Shown here one piece after another: positions 42,113-51,010 of a stretch of 57,496 bases of DNA; the stretch's first letter is position 1, and the number at the start of each line of letters is the position of its first letter. The stretch covers positions 1 through 57,496 of the forward strand of contig CABYNS010000006.1 of assembly GCA_902520335.1 (NCBI GenBank), in the 5' to 3' direction. A program made the position numbers and the translations under genes. This DNA is from an uncultured Pelagibacteraceae bacterium. Its GTDB lineage: Bacteria > Pseudomonadota > Alphaproteobacteria > Pelagibacterales > Pelagibacteraceae. A model generated the notes under the pieces. That model was not told the origin of the DNA, ran no database searches, and saw nothing but the letters and a program-made list of their open reading frames with translations.

Positions 42113-43141
42113 ATGTCTGAACCAGTAATCAAATGTGAAAATGTATATAAAATTTTTGGAGCAAATGCTCAAAAAATGCTTCAAGACTCGAATGGGAATG
42201 TTGATGCTAAAACTTTTCAAGAAAATGGTTGTATTGTTGGAGTAAACAACGCCTCTTTTGAAGTTTCAAAAGGAGAGATGTTAGTTGTTATGGGTTTATC
42301 TGGTTCAGGTAAATCAACTTTATTAAGATGTATCTCAAGATTGACTGATGCAACAGATGGTAAAATTTTTATAGAAGGCCAGGATTTATTAAAATTAAAT
42401 AATAAAGATCTTATAGAACTTAGAAGAAATAAAATGGGAATGGTTTTCCAAAGCTTTGCTTTACTTCCGCACAAAACAGTTGTGGAAAACATTGCTTTCC
42501 CACTTCAGATTAAAGGAGTCAAAACTGAGGACAGTATAAATAAAGCAATGGATATGGTTAAACTAGTTGGTCTTGAAGGTAGAGAAAATTATTTTCCTAG
42601 AGAACTTTCAGGAGGACAACAACAAAGAGTAGGTATAGCAAGATCTTTAGCAGTTGAGCCAGATATTTGGTTCCTAGATGAGCCTTTTTCAGCTTTGGAT
42701 CCGTTAATTAGAAAAGAGATGCAAGATGAGTTTTTAAGACTTCAAGACAAGTTACAAAAAACCATCATGTTTATCACACATGATTTTGATGAGGCTTTAA
42801 AACTTGCTGATAGAATTGCAATTATGAAAGATGGAATAATTGAACAACTAGATACTCCTGCAAATATTGTTTTAAATCCAGCTACAGAATATGTCAGAAA
42901 ATTTACAGAAGAAGTACCAAGAGAAAAAGTTTTACTGATCAAAGATGTAATGGATGCATCGAAAGATAATTTAGTTGATTTAAAAGTCTCTCAAGATGAA
43001 ATCATAGAGAATGTTGCTGAAAAAATTCTTACCCAAGAAAAACCAGTTGCTGTTATTGATGATAATAATGAAATTATAGGCTCTATTAATCCAGCAAAAA
43101 TAATCAATACAGTCTTTGGAGGAAGAAAAAATAATAATTAA
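42113..43141 (+). CDS. tmoV: TMAO/betaine ABC transporter ATPase
   Basis: A 342-residue ATPase of the ProV/OpuAA type. Walker A GLSGSGKST, the signature LSGGQQQRVGIARSL, Walker B WFLDEPFSALDP and the switch His in FITHDFDEA are intact. A C-terminal CBS-like region (~285-335, containing EKPVAVIDDNNEIIGSINP) may sense ionic strength or adenylates, as in OpuA. ATG 42113 (MSEPVIK) is chosen instead of the upstream TTG at 42104. The permease gene follows 2 nt after the stop. With tmoX and tmoW it forms a complete importer; TMAO is the preferred substrate because tdm and tmm flank the genes. Confidence 0.87.
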   Translation: MSEPVIKCENVYKIFGANAQKMLQDSNGNVDAKTFQENGCIVGVNNASFEVSKGEMLVVMGLSGSGKSTLLRCISRLTDATDGKIFIEGQDLLKLNNKDLIELRRNKMGMVFQSFALLPHKTVVENIAFPLQIKGVKTEDSINKAMDMVKLVGLEGRENYFPRELSGGQQQRVGIARSLAVEPDIWFLDEPFSALDPLIRKEMQDEFLRLQDKLQKTIMFITHDFDEALKLADRIAIMKDGIIEQLDTPANIVLNPATEYVRKFTEEVPREKVLLIKDVMDASKDNLVDLKVSQDEIIENVAEKILTQEKPVAVIDDNNEIIGSINPAKIINTVFGGRKNNN

Positions 43142-43143
43142 TT

Positions 43144-45297
43144 ATGGAATTTTTAAAAAAATATCCAAAAACTTTTCAGTGGTTATTCCTATTAATTGTA
43201 TTCTTTGCTTTGTGTTTTGCTATTGATGTTCCTGAGACATATAAGTTTATTAGAGGTCAAGCAGAATTTGTCAAAGATCCAAATCAGAGTAGTTACGTAT
43301 TTTTAGGTAAAGAAGTAAGATATTACGCCTTCGATGTTTTCTGGAGATTACCTCCATTGCTTGGATGGTTGCCTATTTGGATTAATGACTCGTTATTTTT
43401 TTTAATGAATGAGTGGATGCCAATAGAAGTTTGGAATGAAGATACTCAAGAATTCAAAAGTCGTCCTATAGTTTTACAAATTAGTAGAAATCTGACTGCT
43501 TTCATGACTTTTCTGATTGAATTAATTAGAGAGATCTTACTGGGAGGTTTAGAAACAATTGTTGCCTTTACTAGTTGGGATTGGATAGATAAAAACCCAT
43601 GGGCTGAATTACCAGGATTACCATGGACTATTGTTGCAGCAGGCGCAGCATTACTTTCGTACAAGCTTAGCGGCAAAGGTCTAGCTTTGTTTGCAGGTTT
43701 AACTATGGTTTACATTTCTGTATTTGGTCAATGGAAGCCCTCAATGCAAACTCTTTCATTTATATTAGTTGCTGCTCCATTATCATTTATTTTTGGTTTA
43801 GGATTAGGGATAGCAGCTTTTAAAAGTAAACGAGTAGAAAAAGCTTTATATCCAATATTACTTGTAATGCAGACAATGCCACAGTATGCCGTATTAGTTC
43901 CAGCATTAGTTCTTTTTGGAGTAGGTGACCATGCTGCAGTAATTATTACTATGGTCGTAGCAATACCACCGATGATATTATTAACTCTATTAGGTCTAAG
44001 AGCAGTGCCTCCAGAGGTAATTGAAGCTGGACGGATGAGTGGATGTAATAATTTTCAACTAATGTTTAAGGTATTAATTCCTACTGCTAGAAGAGATATT
44101 TTAATTGGTGTAAATCAAGTCATCATGGTTTGTTTTTCGATGGCAGTAATTTCAGCTTTTATTGGAGCAAAAGGTTTAGGATTTAATTTATTATTAGCAC
44201 TAAACCAATTGAATATTGGTTTAGCTTTAGAGGCAGGTTTGTGTATTAGTTTAATTGCAATTCTTCTAGATAAGATGTCTTTGGCATGGGCCAATAAACA
44301 AACAGATTATTTTGGTAATCTTACTTTTTATCAGAGAAATAAAAATCTCTTATTTTTTGGCGTTATTTTTGTTATTGGAATAGTTCTGGCATACGTTGGA
44401 ACTTTTTTATTTAAAGATACTTTTAATTATTTATTTGAAATTCCACATAACAAAGGAATATCAACAGCAGATTTTTGGAATAAAGGAGTAGATTGGATTT
44501 TTGATACTTTCTTTATATATATTAAAGCGTTCAACACATGGTTGATACAAGACGTACTTCAACCAATGAGAGCACTATATTTAAGAATGCCCGCAATTGC
44601 TACGATAGTTTTAGTTGTTGGTGCAGGATATTTAATAGGTGGTTTACGTTCAGCATTGGTTGTTTGTGCGTTAACACTATTTATCGCATTCAGCCCTTGG
44701 TGGGATAGAGCTTTAGTTACAGCATATATGGCAACTTTTGGAGTTATAGTTTCTTGTATCATTGGATTTACAGTAGGAACCCTATGTTTTCAAAATAAAC
44801 ATTCAGCAAACTTTATGTTGGGTGTTTGTGATATTTTTCAAACATTCCCATCTTTTGTATATTTAATTCCAGTGATGATGCTATTTGGTATAACCGATAC
44901 ATCTGTGCTTATTGCGGTTATAGTTTATGCAACAATACCCGCTACAAGATATACGATTGAAGGACTTAGAAGTGTTCCAGCTGGTCTACATGATGCAGCA
45001 ACTATGTCGGGTGTAAATAAATTTCAAAGATTAACTAAAATCGAATTTCCTTTGGCATTCCCACACATGATGCTTGGTATAAATCAAACGATTGTATTTG
45101 CTCTATTCATGGTAATTATCGGGGCATTTATTGGAACAGAAGATTTAGGTCAATATATTTTAAAAGCATTGTCAGATAAAAAAGGTGCTGGAATTGGATT
45201 AACACTTGGTATCTGTGTGGCCTTCATAGCTTTAATATTTGATAATTTAATTAGAGCCTATGTCCAAAAAAGAAAAAAACACCTAGGTATTGATTAA
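43144..45297 (+). CDS. tmoW: TMAO/betaine ABC permease with two fused permease domains
   Basis: A 717-residue inner-membrane protein that carries two complete ProW-type permease modules in tandem. Each has its own ATPase-contacting EAA loop: EAGRMSGCNNFQLMFKVLIP in the first half and HDAATMSGVNKFQRLTKIEF in the second. Each is followed by a GINQ/GVNQ motif and an IGAxGLG- or IGTEDLG-type segment. The N-terminal ~190 residues include an extra helix and a long hydrophilic loop. Family members usually have one module and work as homodimers, so this protein probably forms the whole channel alone. It ends 7 nt before the convergent tmm gene. Confidence 0.86.
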   Translation: MEFLKKYPKTFQWLFLLIVFFALCFAIDVPETYKFIRGQAEFVKDPNQSSYVFLGKEVRYYAFDVFWRLPPLLGWLPIWINDSLFFLMNEWMPIEVWNEDTQEFKSRPIVLQISRNLTAFMTFLIELIREILLGGLETIVAFTSWDWIDKNPWAELPGLPWTIVAAGAALLSYKLSGKGLALFAGLTMVYISVFGQWKPSMQTLSFILVAAPLSFIFGLGLGIAAFKSKRVEKALYPILLVMQTMPQYAVLVPALVLFGVGDHAAVIITMVVAIPPMILLTLLGLRAVPPEVIEAGRMSGCNNFQLMFKVLIPTARRDILIGVNQVIMVCFSMAVISAFIGAKGLGFNLLLALNQLNIGLALEAGLCISLIAILLDKMSLAWANKQTDYFGNLTFYQRNKNLLFFGVIFVIGIVLAYVGTFLFKDTFNYLFEIPHNKGISTADFWNKGVDWIFDTFFIYIKAFNTWLIQDVLQPMRALYLRMPAIATIVLVVGAGYLIGGLRSALVVCALTLFIAFSPWWDRALVTAYMATFGVIVSCIIGFTVGTLCFQNKHSANFMLGVCDIFQTFPSFVYLIPVMMLFGITDTSVLIAVIVYATIPATRYTIEGLRSVPAGLHDAATMSGVNKFQRLTKIEFPLAFPHMMLGINQTIVFALFMVIIGAFIGTEDLGQYILKALSDKKGAGIGLTLGICVAFIALIFDNLIRAYVQKRKKHLGID

Positions 45298-45304
45298 TCT
45301 AAAG

Positions 45305-46636
45305 TTATTTATCTAAAAAAGTTTTCGATGAATCGTCCATAGCAGTTGCCCATGGTGTATGATGAATAGGAGCAATGGAACCAGTCACTGGAGATGAAAA
45401 AGATTTATTTCTGTAAGTTGAAATATCTTCAACTTTATGATGTTCCCATTCTTTAAAATGTTTTCTTATTAACTCAAAATCAATTTTTGGATAATCAGAC
45501 ATTTCATGAAGTTCTTTTGTATATTCAGTTTGAAAATCAATCATTTGATCTGGGTTTTCTAGCTTTTCTTCCATTGCAACCCATTTATTAATATCTTTTT
45601 CAACATCACCATTACTAGGGATTTTGATCTTATTCATAATAACATCTCTTGCGTACCAAGCCTGGCAATCAAACATGTTAAACGTATGGAATTGATCTTG
45701 CATACCAAGATATAAAAGTTTGTGATTATCCTGCCAAACTACTCCTTTATATAATTTTGGTGGATAAAGTCTGTTTCTAGTTTTTAATTGTAAATTTTCT
45801 TCTAAAAATGGAAAATGATGAAGGTAACCAGTGCATAAAATTACAACGTCAGCCTCTTGTTCAGTGCCATCTTTAAAGATTGCTTTTTTTCCTACCAATT
45901 TGTCAAGATAATGAACCTCTTTCATTCCATTAGGCCATTTAAATCCCATCGGGTTATGTCGATAACCAATAGTAACACTTTTAGCTCCGTATTTATTGCA
46001 CTGAAGTGCGATATCTTCTGCAGAATAACTACTACCTAACACTATTACATTTTTATTTCTAAACTCTTCTGCATCTCTAAAATCATGAGAATGCATTATT
46101 CTTCCAGGAAATGTATCCATTCCTTTGTATTCTGGAATAAATGGAACTGAAAAGTGACCTGTTGATACAACAACAAAATCAAAATTATCTTTTAATACTT
46201 TATTGTTAACTTTATCTTGATAACTAAGCTCAAATTTGTCATTTTTAAAAATAGTATTAATAACTCTAGTATTAAATTTTATCTTTTTTTCTAAATTCCC
46301 CTTGCTTACTCTTCCAACAATATAATCATATAAAACTTCTCTAGGTGGGAAAGATGGTATTGGCTTTCCAAAGTGCTCATCAAAGGAATAATCTGCAAAC
46401 TCTAAACACTCTTTTGGTCCATTTGACCAAAGATATCTATACATGCTGTTAGGTACTGGGTCTCCGTATTGATCAGATCCTGTTCGCCAACTGTAATTCC
46501 ACAAACCTCCCCAATTATCTTGTTTTTCAAAACAAACAACCTCAGGGATTTTTTCACCATTTTTTTCTGCTAATTCAAAAGACCGTAACATTGATAGTCC
46601 ACAAGGCCCTGCACCAATAATTGCTACTTTTGTCAT
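45305..46636 (-). CDS. tmm: Trimethylamine monooxygenase (flavin-containing)
   Basis: A 443-residue class B flavin monooxygenase that oxidises trimethylamine to TMAO with NADPH and O2. The FAD motif GAGPCG (8-13), the FMO fingerprint FPGRIMHSHDFRD (176-188) and the NADPH-binding GSSYSAED (201-208) are all present, and GGLWNYS fits bacterial FMO enzymes. Size and context (tmoXVW, tdm, gmaS, mgs and mgd genes within 20 kb) support Tmm over other FMOs. It is convergent with tmoW and divergent from the GpsA-like gene. The product TMAO would be demethylated by the tdm product. Dimethyl sulphide oxidation is a known side activity of this family. Confidence 0.9.
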   Translation of the reverse strand: MTKVAIIGAGPCGLSMLRSFELAEKNGEKIPEVVCFEKQDNWGGLWNYSWRTGSDQYGDPVPNSMYRYLWSNGPKECLEFADYSFDEHFGKPIPSFPPREVLYDYIVGRVSKGNLEKKIKFNTRVINTIFKNDKFELSYQDKVNNKVLKDNFDFVVVSTGHFSVPFIPEYKGMDTFPGRIMHSHDFRDAEEFRNKNVIVLGSSYSAEDIALQCNKYGAKSVTIGYRHNPMGFKWPNGMKEVHYLDKLVGKKAIFKDGTEQEADVVILCTGYLHHFPFLEENLQLKTRNRLYPPKLYKGVVWQDNHKLLYLGMQDQFHTFNMFDCQAWYARDVIMNKIKIPSNGDVEKDINKWVAMEEKLENPDQMIDFQTEYTKELHEMSDYPKIDFELIRKHFKEWEHHKVEDISTYRNKSFSSPVTGSIAPIHHTPWATAMDDSSKTFLDK

Positions 46637-46661
46637 TTATCTACCAAATCAAATAATTATT

Positions 46662-46690
46662 TATGTATTTTACTAACAAAATGATGACAA
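46662..46690 (-). promoter_or_regulatory. Possible tmm promoter
   Basis: On the minus strand TTGTCA (46690-46685) and TACATA (46667-46662) with a 17-nt spacer lie 26 nt upstream of the tmm start. One copy of the palindrome AAATAATTATTT touches the -10 (46651-46662) and another lies upstream of the -35 (46699-46710). AT-rich background makes both observations weak. Confidence 0.3.
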
Positions 46691-46713
46691 TTACAATAAA
46701 ATAATTATTTGTT

Positions 46714-47676
46714 ATGAAAAATATTTTAGTTATCGGCGGAGGCGCAATGGGCTCTGCATTTACAATCCCAAGTTTAGAAAATAAAAATAATGTGACAATT
46801 AGTGAACCTTATAGCAAAAGGTTCATTAAAGACTTATCCTCTAAAAAAAAATTTCATTCTGCTCTTAAGATAAAATTACCAAAACAATTACGATTTAGAA
46901 AATTTTCCAGAGATTTATTGAAAGAAAATTTTGACTTGATAGTAATAGCCTTAAGTCTTCCAGGTATTGACTTTATTGGCAAAGAATTAAAAGATTTAAA
47001 GGTTAAAACTCCAATTTTGGTTTTAACTAAAGGATTAAAATTTGAGAAAAAAAAGAATAAGATTTTAACAATTTCAGATCAGCTTCAAAAAAACTATAAT
47101 TTAAAAAATATTTCAGTCCTAAAAGGGCCTTGTTTAGCAAAGGAATTAGCCAGAAAAAATCAAACTAGTGTAATTATAGCAAACAAGAATATTAAAATTG
47201 CAAAATCTATTGGAAGAAAAATCTCTACAAAATATTATTTAACAGAATACTCAAAAGATGTGGTTGGAGTAGAAGTGTGTTCAGCAATAAAGAATATATA
47301 CTCAATGATAATTGGAGCTGGTCAAAGCCTTAATTCTTCATCAAATTTATTTCAAAAGGCAATCCTTGAAATGAGATACTTAAACAAATATTTCAAAGGT
47401 AAAGATGAAACTATCTTTGGGCTTGCTGGGGTAGGTGACTTATATGTTAGTGCTGCAGGTGGAAGAAATAGTAAGATGGGTGGCTTTTTGGGAAAAGGAT
47501 TTACATTTAAAACTGCAAAAAAAAGATTTATGTCCAAAGAAACTGTTGAAGGTGAAGAACTTGCAAAAGAAATTGCTCCATTTATTTTAAAAAAAATTGA
47601 TAAGAAGAAAATTCCATTGATGATTAATTTACTTAAAACGATTAAAGAGAATAAAAAACTTAAAATAAAAGTTTAA
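46714..47676 (+). CDS. gpsA: NAD(P)-dependent glycerol-3-phosphate dehydrogenase family protein
   Basis: A 320-residue GpsA-type dehydrogenase that reduces dihydroxyacetone phosphate to glycerol-3-phosphate for phospholipid synthesis. It has the Rossmann start [11 protein letters not shown], a PCLAKEL segment (usually GPSFAxE), [18 protein letters not shown] containing the catalytic Lys, and [21 protein letters not shown] near the C-terminus. The lysine-rich N-terminal half has drifted from the canonical form, so a related 2-hydroxy-acid or polyol-phosphate specificity cannot be excluded. It is divergent from tmm (77 bp between starts), and its stop overlaps the convergent fhs gene by 4 nt. 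Confidence 0.82.
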   Translation: MKNILVIGGGAMGSAFTIPSLENKNNVTISEPYSKRFIKDLSSKKKFHSALKIKLPKQLRFRKFSRDLLKENFDLIVIALSLPGIDFIGKELKDLKVKTPILVLTKGLKFEKKKNKILTISDQLQKNYNLKNISVLKGPCLAKELARKNQTSVIIANKNIKIAKSIGRKISTKYYLTEYSKDVVGVEVCSAIKNIYSMIIGAGQSLNSSSNLFQKAILEMRYLNKYFKGKDETIFGLAGVGDLYVSAAGGRNSKMGGFLGKGFTFKTAKKRFMSKETVEGEELAKEIAPFILKKIDKKKIPLMINLLKTIKENKKLKIKV

Positions 47677-49358
47677 AATAGACCCTCTATATCACCGTCT
47701 TTATTAAGCTTTATAGAGTCCGCTGCGGGCACTCTTGGAAGCCCCGGCATTGTCATGATTGCTCCACAAACAACTACAATAAATTCTGCACCTGATGAAA
47801 GCCTAATCTCTCTAATTGGCAAAGAATGACCTGTCGGAGCACCTTTTAGACTTGGATCTGTAGAAAAACTATATTGAGTTTTCGCAACACATATAGGTAA
47901 TTCACCATACCCAGCTTCTTCAAAGTTTTTTAATTGATCTCTTATTTTTGTATCTGCGATAACTTCATCAGCTCTATAGATCTCTTTTGCTATAGTTTCT
48001 ATCTTTTTGAAAAGGGGAGTTTTACTTTCATATAAAAATTTAAATTTAGTTTCATTCTTCTCACATAAATCTGTTACATGTTTAGCTAAATCTTTTGTTC
48101 CTTCACCACCATCAGCCCAATGTTTACAAATACTAGCATTTACACCTAGCTTTTTGCAGAATTCAACTAAAGCATTTACTTCTTTATCTGTGTCTTTTAT
48201 AAAGTGATTTATGGCTACGGCCACTGGTAAACCAAATTTTTTTACGTTTTCAATATGTCTTTCAAGGTTTATCAATCCTTTCTTAAGTGCATCAACATTT
48301 TCATTTTTTAAATCATCTTTTGCAACACCACCATGCATCTTTAAAGCTCTTATGGTTGCAACTATAACAACGCAACTTGGTTTTAAATTTGATTTTCTAC
48401 ATTTAATATCTAAAAATTTTTCAGCTCCTAAATCTGCACCGAAACCTGCTTCAGTTACAACATAGTCAGCAAGTTTTAATCCAGCTTTAGTTGCAATTAC
48501 TGAATTACATCCATGTGCAATATTTGCGAACGGTCCACCGTGAATTATTGCAGGATTATTTTCCAATGTTTGTGTAATATTGGGTCTGATTGCTTCTTTG
48601 AGCAAAACAGTCATTGGTCCATGAGCATTTAAATCTTTAGCATAAATCGGTTTTTTCTCTCGAGTGTATGCTACTGTAATATTTCCAATCCTATTTTCTA
48701 AATCCTCAAGATTATTAGCAAGACAAAAGATAGCCATTATTTCAGAAGCAACCGTAATATCAAAACCATCTTCTCTTGGAAAACCATTAGCAACACCACC
48801 AAGATTAATATTAATTGATCTTAATGCTCTGTCGTTCATATCCATAACTCTTTTCCAAACAATTCTTCTGACATCTATGTTTAATTTATTCCCCCAGTAG
48901 ATATGATTATCAATTAATGCTGACAAAAGATTATGAGCAGATGTTATTGCATGAAAATCTCCAGTGAAGTGAAGATTAATTTGTTCCATAGGAACTACTT
49001 GTGCATATCCACCTCCTGCAGCGCCACCTTTCATTCCAAAAGACGGACCCAGACTTGGTTCTCTTAAGCATACAATAGATTTTTTTCTAATTTTGTTTAA
49101 TCCATCATTTAATCCAACTGAAGTAGTTGTTTTACCTTCTCCAGCAGGAGTTGGAGTTATTGCCGTAACTAAAATTAATTTACCATCTGGTTTATTTTTT
49201 AATGTATCCAAATATTCTAAGTTTATTTTTGCAATATGCCTCCCCATTGGACTAAAAGCTGAACTTTCATCTGGAACATTTACCTTCGCTAAAATATCTT
49301 TAATTGGAAGCATTTTAGCTTCACGAGCAATTTGAATGTCTGATTTTATGTCGCTCAT
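47673..49358 (-). CDS. fhs: Formate-tetrahydrofolate ligase
   Basis: A 561-residue ligase that interconverts formate, ATP and THF with 10-formyl-THF. The P-loop [16 protein letters not shown] and the family blocks [39 protein letters not shown] and [14 protein letters not shown] are all intact. Length agrees with the family (~555). Run in reverse it releases formate and makes ATP from methyl carbon delivered by TMAO and N-methylglutamate demethylation, as proposed for SAR11 one-carbon oxidation. The gene is divergent from mgdA (125 bp between starts). A perfect TATAAT stands only 5 nt before the ATG. The call is secure. Confidence 0.95.
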   Translation of the reverse strand: MSDIKSDIQIAREAKMLPIKDILAKVNVPDESSAFSPMGRHIAKINLEYLDTLKNKPDGKLILVTAITPTPAGEGKTTTSVGLNDGLNKIRKKSIVCLREPSLGPSFGMKGGAAGGGYAQVVPMEQINLHFTGDFHAITSAHNLLSALIDNHIYWGNKLNIDVRRIVWKRVMDMNDRALRSININLGGVANGFPREDGFDITVASEIMAIFCLANNLEDLENRIGNITVAYTREKKPIYAKDLNAHGPMTVLLKEAIRPNITQTLENNPAIIHGGPFANIAHGCNSVIATKAGLKLADYVVTEAGFGADLGAEKFLDIKCRKSNLKPSCVVIVATIRALKMHGGVAKDDLKNENVDALKKGLINLERHIENVKKFGLPVAVAINHFIKDTDKEVNALVEFCKKLGVNASICKHWADGGEGTKDLAKHVTDLCEKNETKFKFLYESKTPLFKKIETIAKEIYRADEVIADTKIRDQLKNFEEAGYGELPICVAKTQYSFSTDPSLKGAPTGHSLPIREIRLSSGAEFIVVVCGAIMTMPGLPRVPAADSIKLNKDGDIEGLF

Positions 49359-49483
49359 CGAATATTATAAAAATATAAAAAAACTGGTCGATTAGTATCT
49401 CTTTTTAATGCTTTTGGAAATATCTAAAAATTATATATAAAAAAAATATGAACTATTTATACTCATTATTATAAAATTTAATC
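49359..49483. promoter_or_regulatory. Divergent fhs/mgdA control region
   Basis: The 125-bp gap between the divergent fhs and mgdA starts is nearly all A and T. On the minus strand TCGACC (49391-49386), 16 nt, then TATAAT (49369-49364) ends 5 nt before the fhs ATG. On the plus strand TATAAA (49470-49475) ends 8 nt before the mgdA ATG. Neither gene has a clear ribosome site. Both predicted transcripts would begin at or very near the start codon. Confidence 0.4.
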
Positions 49484-50740
49484 ATGCAAAAATATTCAGT
49501 TTTTAGTCTTGTTAAAAATGCGATTTCAAATCATCAAAATTGGGACTTGGCTTGGAAAGACCCAACACCTAAGAAAGAATATGATGTTGTAATTATCGGT
49601 GGCGGTGGCCACGGTTTAGCAACTGCATATTATTTAGCAAAAGAACACAACATCACCAATGTTGCTATAATTGAAAAAGGTTGGATTGGGGGAGGTAATG
49701 TTGGTCGAAACACCACAATAATTAGATCAAATTATATGCATGATGATAATGCATTATTCAGCGAGTTTGGAATGGATCTTTGGAGAAGAATGAGTCAAGA
49801 TTTAAACTACAACGTAATGTTTTCTCCAAGAGGAATAATAAATCTCGCTCACTCAGATGCTCAAATGAATACATATGCTCGAAGAGGGAATTCGATGAGA
49901 TTAAATGGAATCGATGCAGTGCTATTAAACAGGGAAGAGGTTAAAGAAATTATTCCTATGGCTGATTTTTCTGAGAATGTAAGATTTCCAATTTTTGGAG
50001 GATTAATGCAGCCTAGTGCAGGAACAGCTAGACACGATGCTGTTGCTTGGGGTTATGCACGTCAAGCAGATGACATGGGCGTAGACATAATTCAAAACTG
50101 TGAAGTGATTGGGTTTGATGTGTCCGCAGGGAAAATTAACGGAGTGAGAACTTCTCGAGGAGACATTAAAGCAAAAAAAATTGGATTATGTGTTGCGGGT
50201 AGTACAAATATTTTAGCGGAAAAACTAAATATGACACTGCCAATTGAGACTCATCTATTACAAGCATGTGTATCTGAGCCAGTGAAACCAGTTTTAGATA
50301 AAGTAGTTACCTTTGGTGCAGGACATTTTTATATCAGCCAGTCTGACAAAGGAGAAATGGTAATGGGTGGTGATCTTGACGGCTATAATAGTTATGCACA
50401 AAGAGGCAATCTTCCAACACTTCAACATGTTCTGACGGAAGGAATAGCAATGATGCCTTTCCTAAGTAAATTGAAAATGCTTAGAACCTGGGGTGGAATA
50501 ATGGATATGTCTATGGACGGCTCACCAATAATAGACAAAACTCATATTGAAGGTTTGTATTTAAATTGTGGTTGGTGCTATGGTGGATTTAAAGCAACAC
50601 CTGCATCTGGCTGGACATTTGCACATACAATTGCACAAGATAGAGTTCATGAATTAAATGCAGGCTATAGTTTAAATAGATTTAATACTGGTCACTTACT
50701 AGACGAAAAGGGACTTGGTACAAAAACTTGGATTTCATAA
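49484..50740 (+). CDS. mgdA: N-methylglutamate dehydrogenase subunit A (SoxB-like, FAD/FMN)
   Basis: A 418-residue flavoprotein like the beta subunit of heterotetrameric sarcosine oxidase. The FAD fold begins DVVIIGGGGHGLATAYYLA, with WIGGGNVGRNTTIIRSNYM. SAGTARHDAVAWGYARQAD carries the His that binds FMN covalently in the sarcosine oxidases. It is the first gene of a tight four-gene unit (SoxB, D, A, G order), the order of mgdABCD. With gmaS and mgsABC in the same region, N-methylglutamate rather than sarcosine is the likely substrate; it is oxidised to glutamate with transfer of the C1 unit to THF. Sarcosine remains the alternative. soxD-like mgdB starts at the next base after the stop. Confidence 0.85.
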   Translation: MQKYSVFSLVKNAISNHQNWDLAWKDPTPKKEYDVVIIGGGGHGLATAYYLAKEHNITNVAIIEKGWIGGGNVGRNTTIIRSNYMHDDNALFSEFGMDLWRRMSQDLNYNVMFSPRGIINLAHSDAQMNTYARRGNSMRLNGIDAVLLNREEVKEIIPMADFSENVRFPIFGGLMQPSAGTARHDAVAWGYARQADDMGVDIIQNCEVIGFDVSAGKINGVRTSRGDIKAKKIGLCVAGSTNILAEKLNMTLPIETHLLQACVSEPVKPVLDKVVTFGAGHFYISQSDKGEMVMGGDLDGYNSYAQRGNLPTLQHVLTEGIAMMPFLSKLKMLRTWGGIMDMSMDGSPIIDKTHIEGLYLNCGWCYGGFKATPASGWTFAHTIAQDRVHELNAGYSLNRFNTGHLLDEKGLGTKTWIS

Positions 50741-51010
50741 ATGCTCCATATCAAATGTCCACACTGTGGAATTAGATCACAGAATGAGTTTTCATATGGT
50801 GGTGATGCAACTATCAAACGACCAGAATTAGGAAAAGAAATATCTGATCAAGATTGGGATAATTTTGTTTACAATAGAAAAAGCTTAAGAGGAAAGCATT
50901 GGGAGTTATGGCAACATTTATCAGGTTGTAGACAATGGATTAAAGTTCAAAGAGATACAGCTACTCACGAAATTTTTAAAACACTGAAAGCTAACGAAGA
51001 AATTTCATAA
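50741..51010 (+). CDS. mgdB: N-methylglutamate dehydrogenase subunit B (SoxD-like)
   Basis: An 89-residue zinc-binding small subunit like the delta subunit of sarcosine oxidase. Cys6 and Cys9 in IKCPHCGIRSQNEF, then His and Cys in WQHLSGCRQWIKVQRDT, form the typical zinc site. The sequence FSYGGDA and the RGKHWELW segment are family features. It starts at the base after mgdA's stop and its stop overlaps the mgdC start (TAATG), so stoichiometric translation is expected. It probably stabilises the tetramer. The family call is firm for such a small protein because of the zinc motif and position. Confidence 0.87.
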   Translation: MLHIKCPHCGIRSQNEFSYGGDATIKRPELGKEISDQDWDNFVYNRKSLRGKHWELWQHLSGCRQWIKVQRDTATHEIFKTLKANEEIS

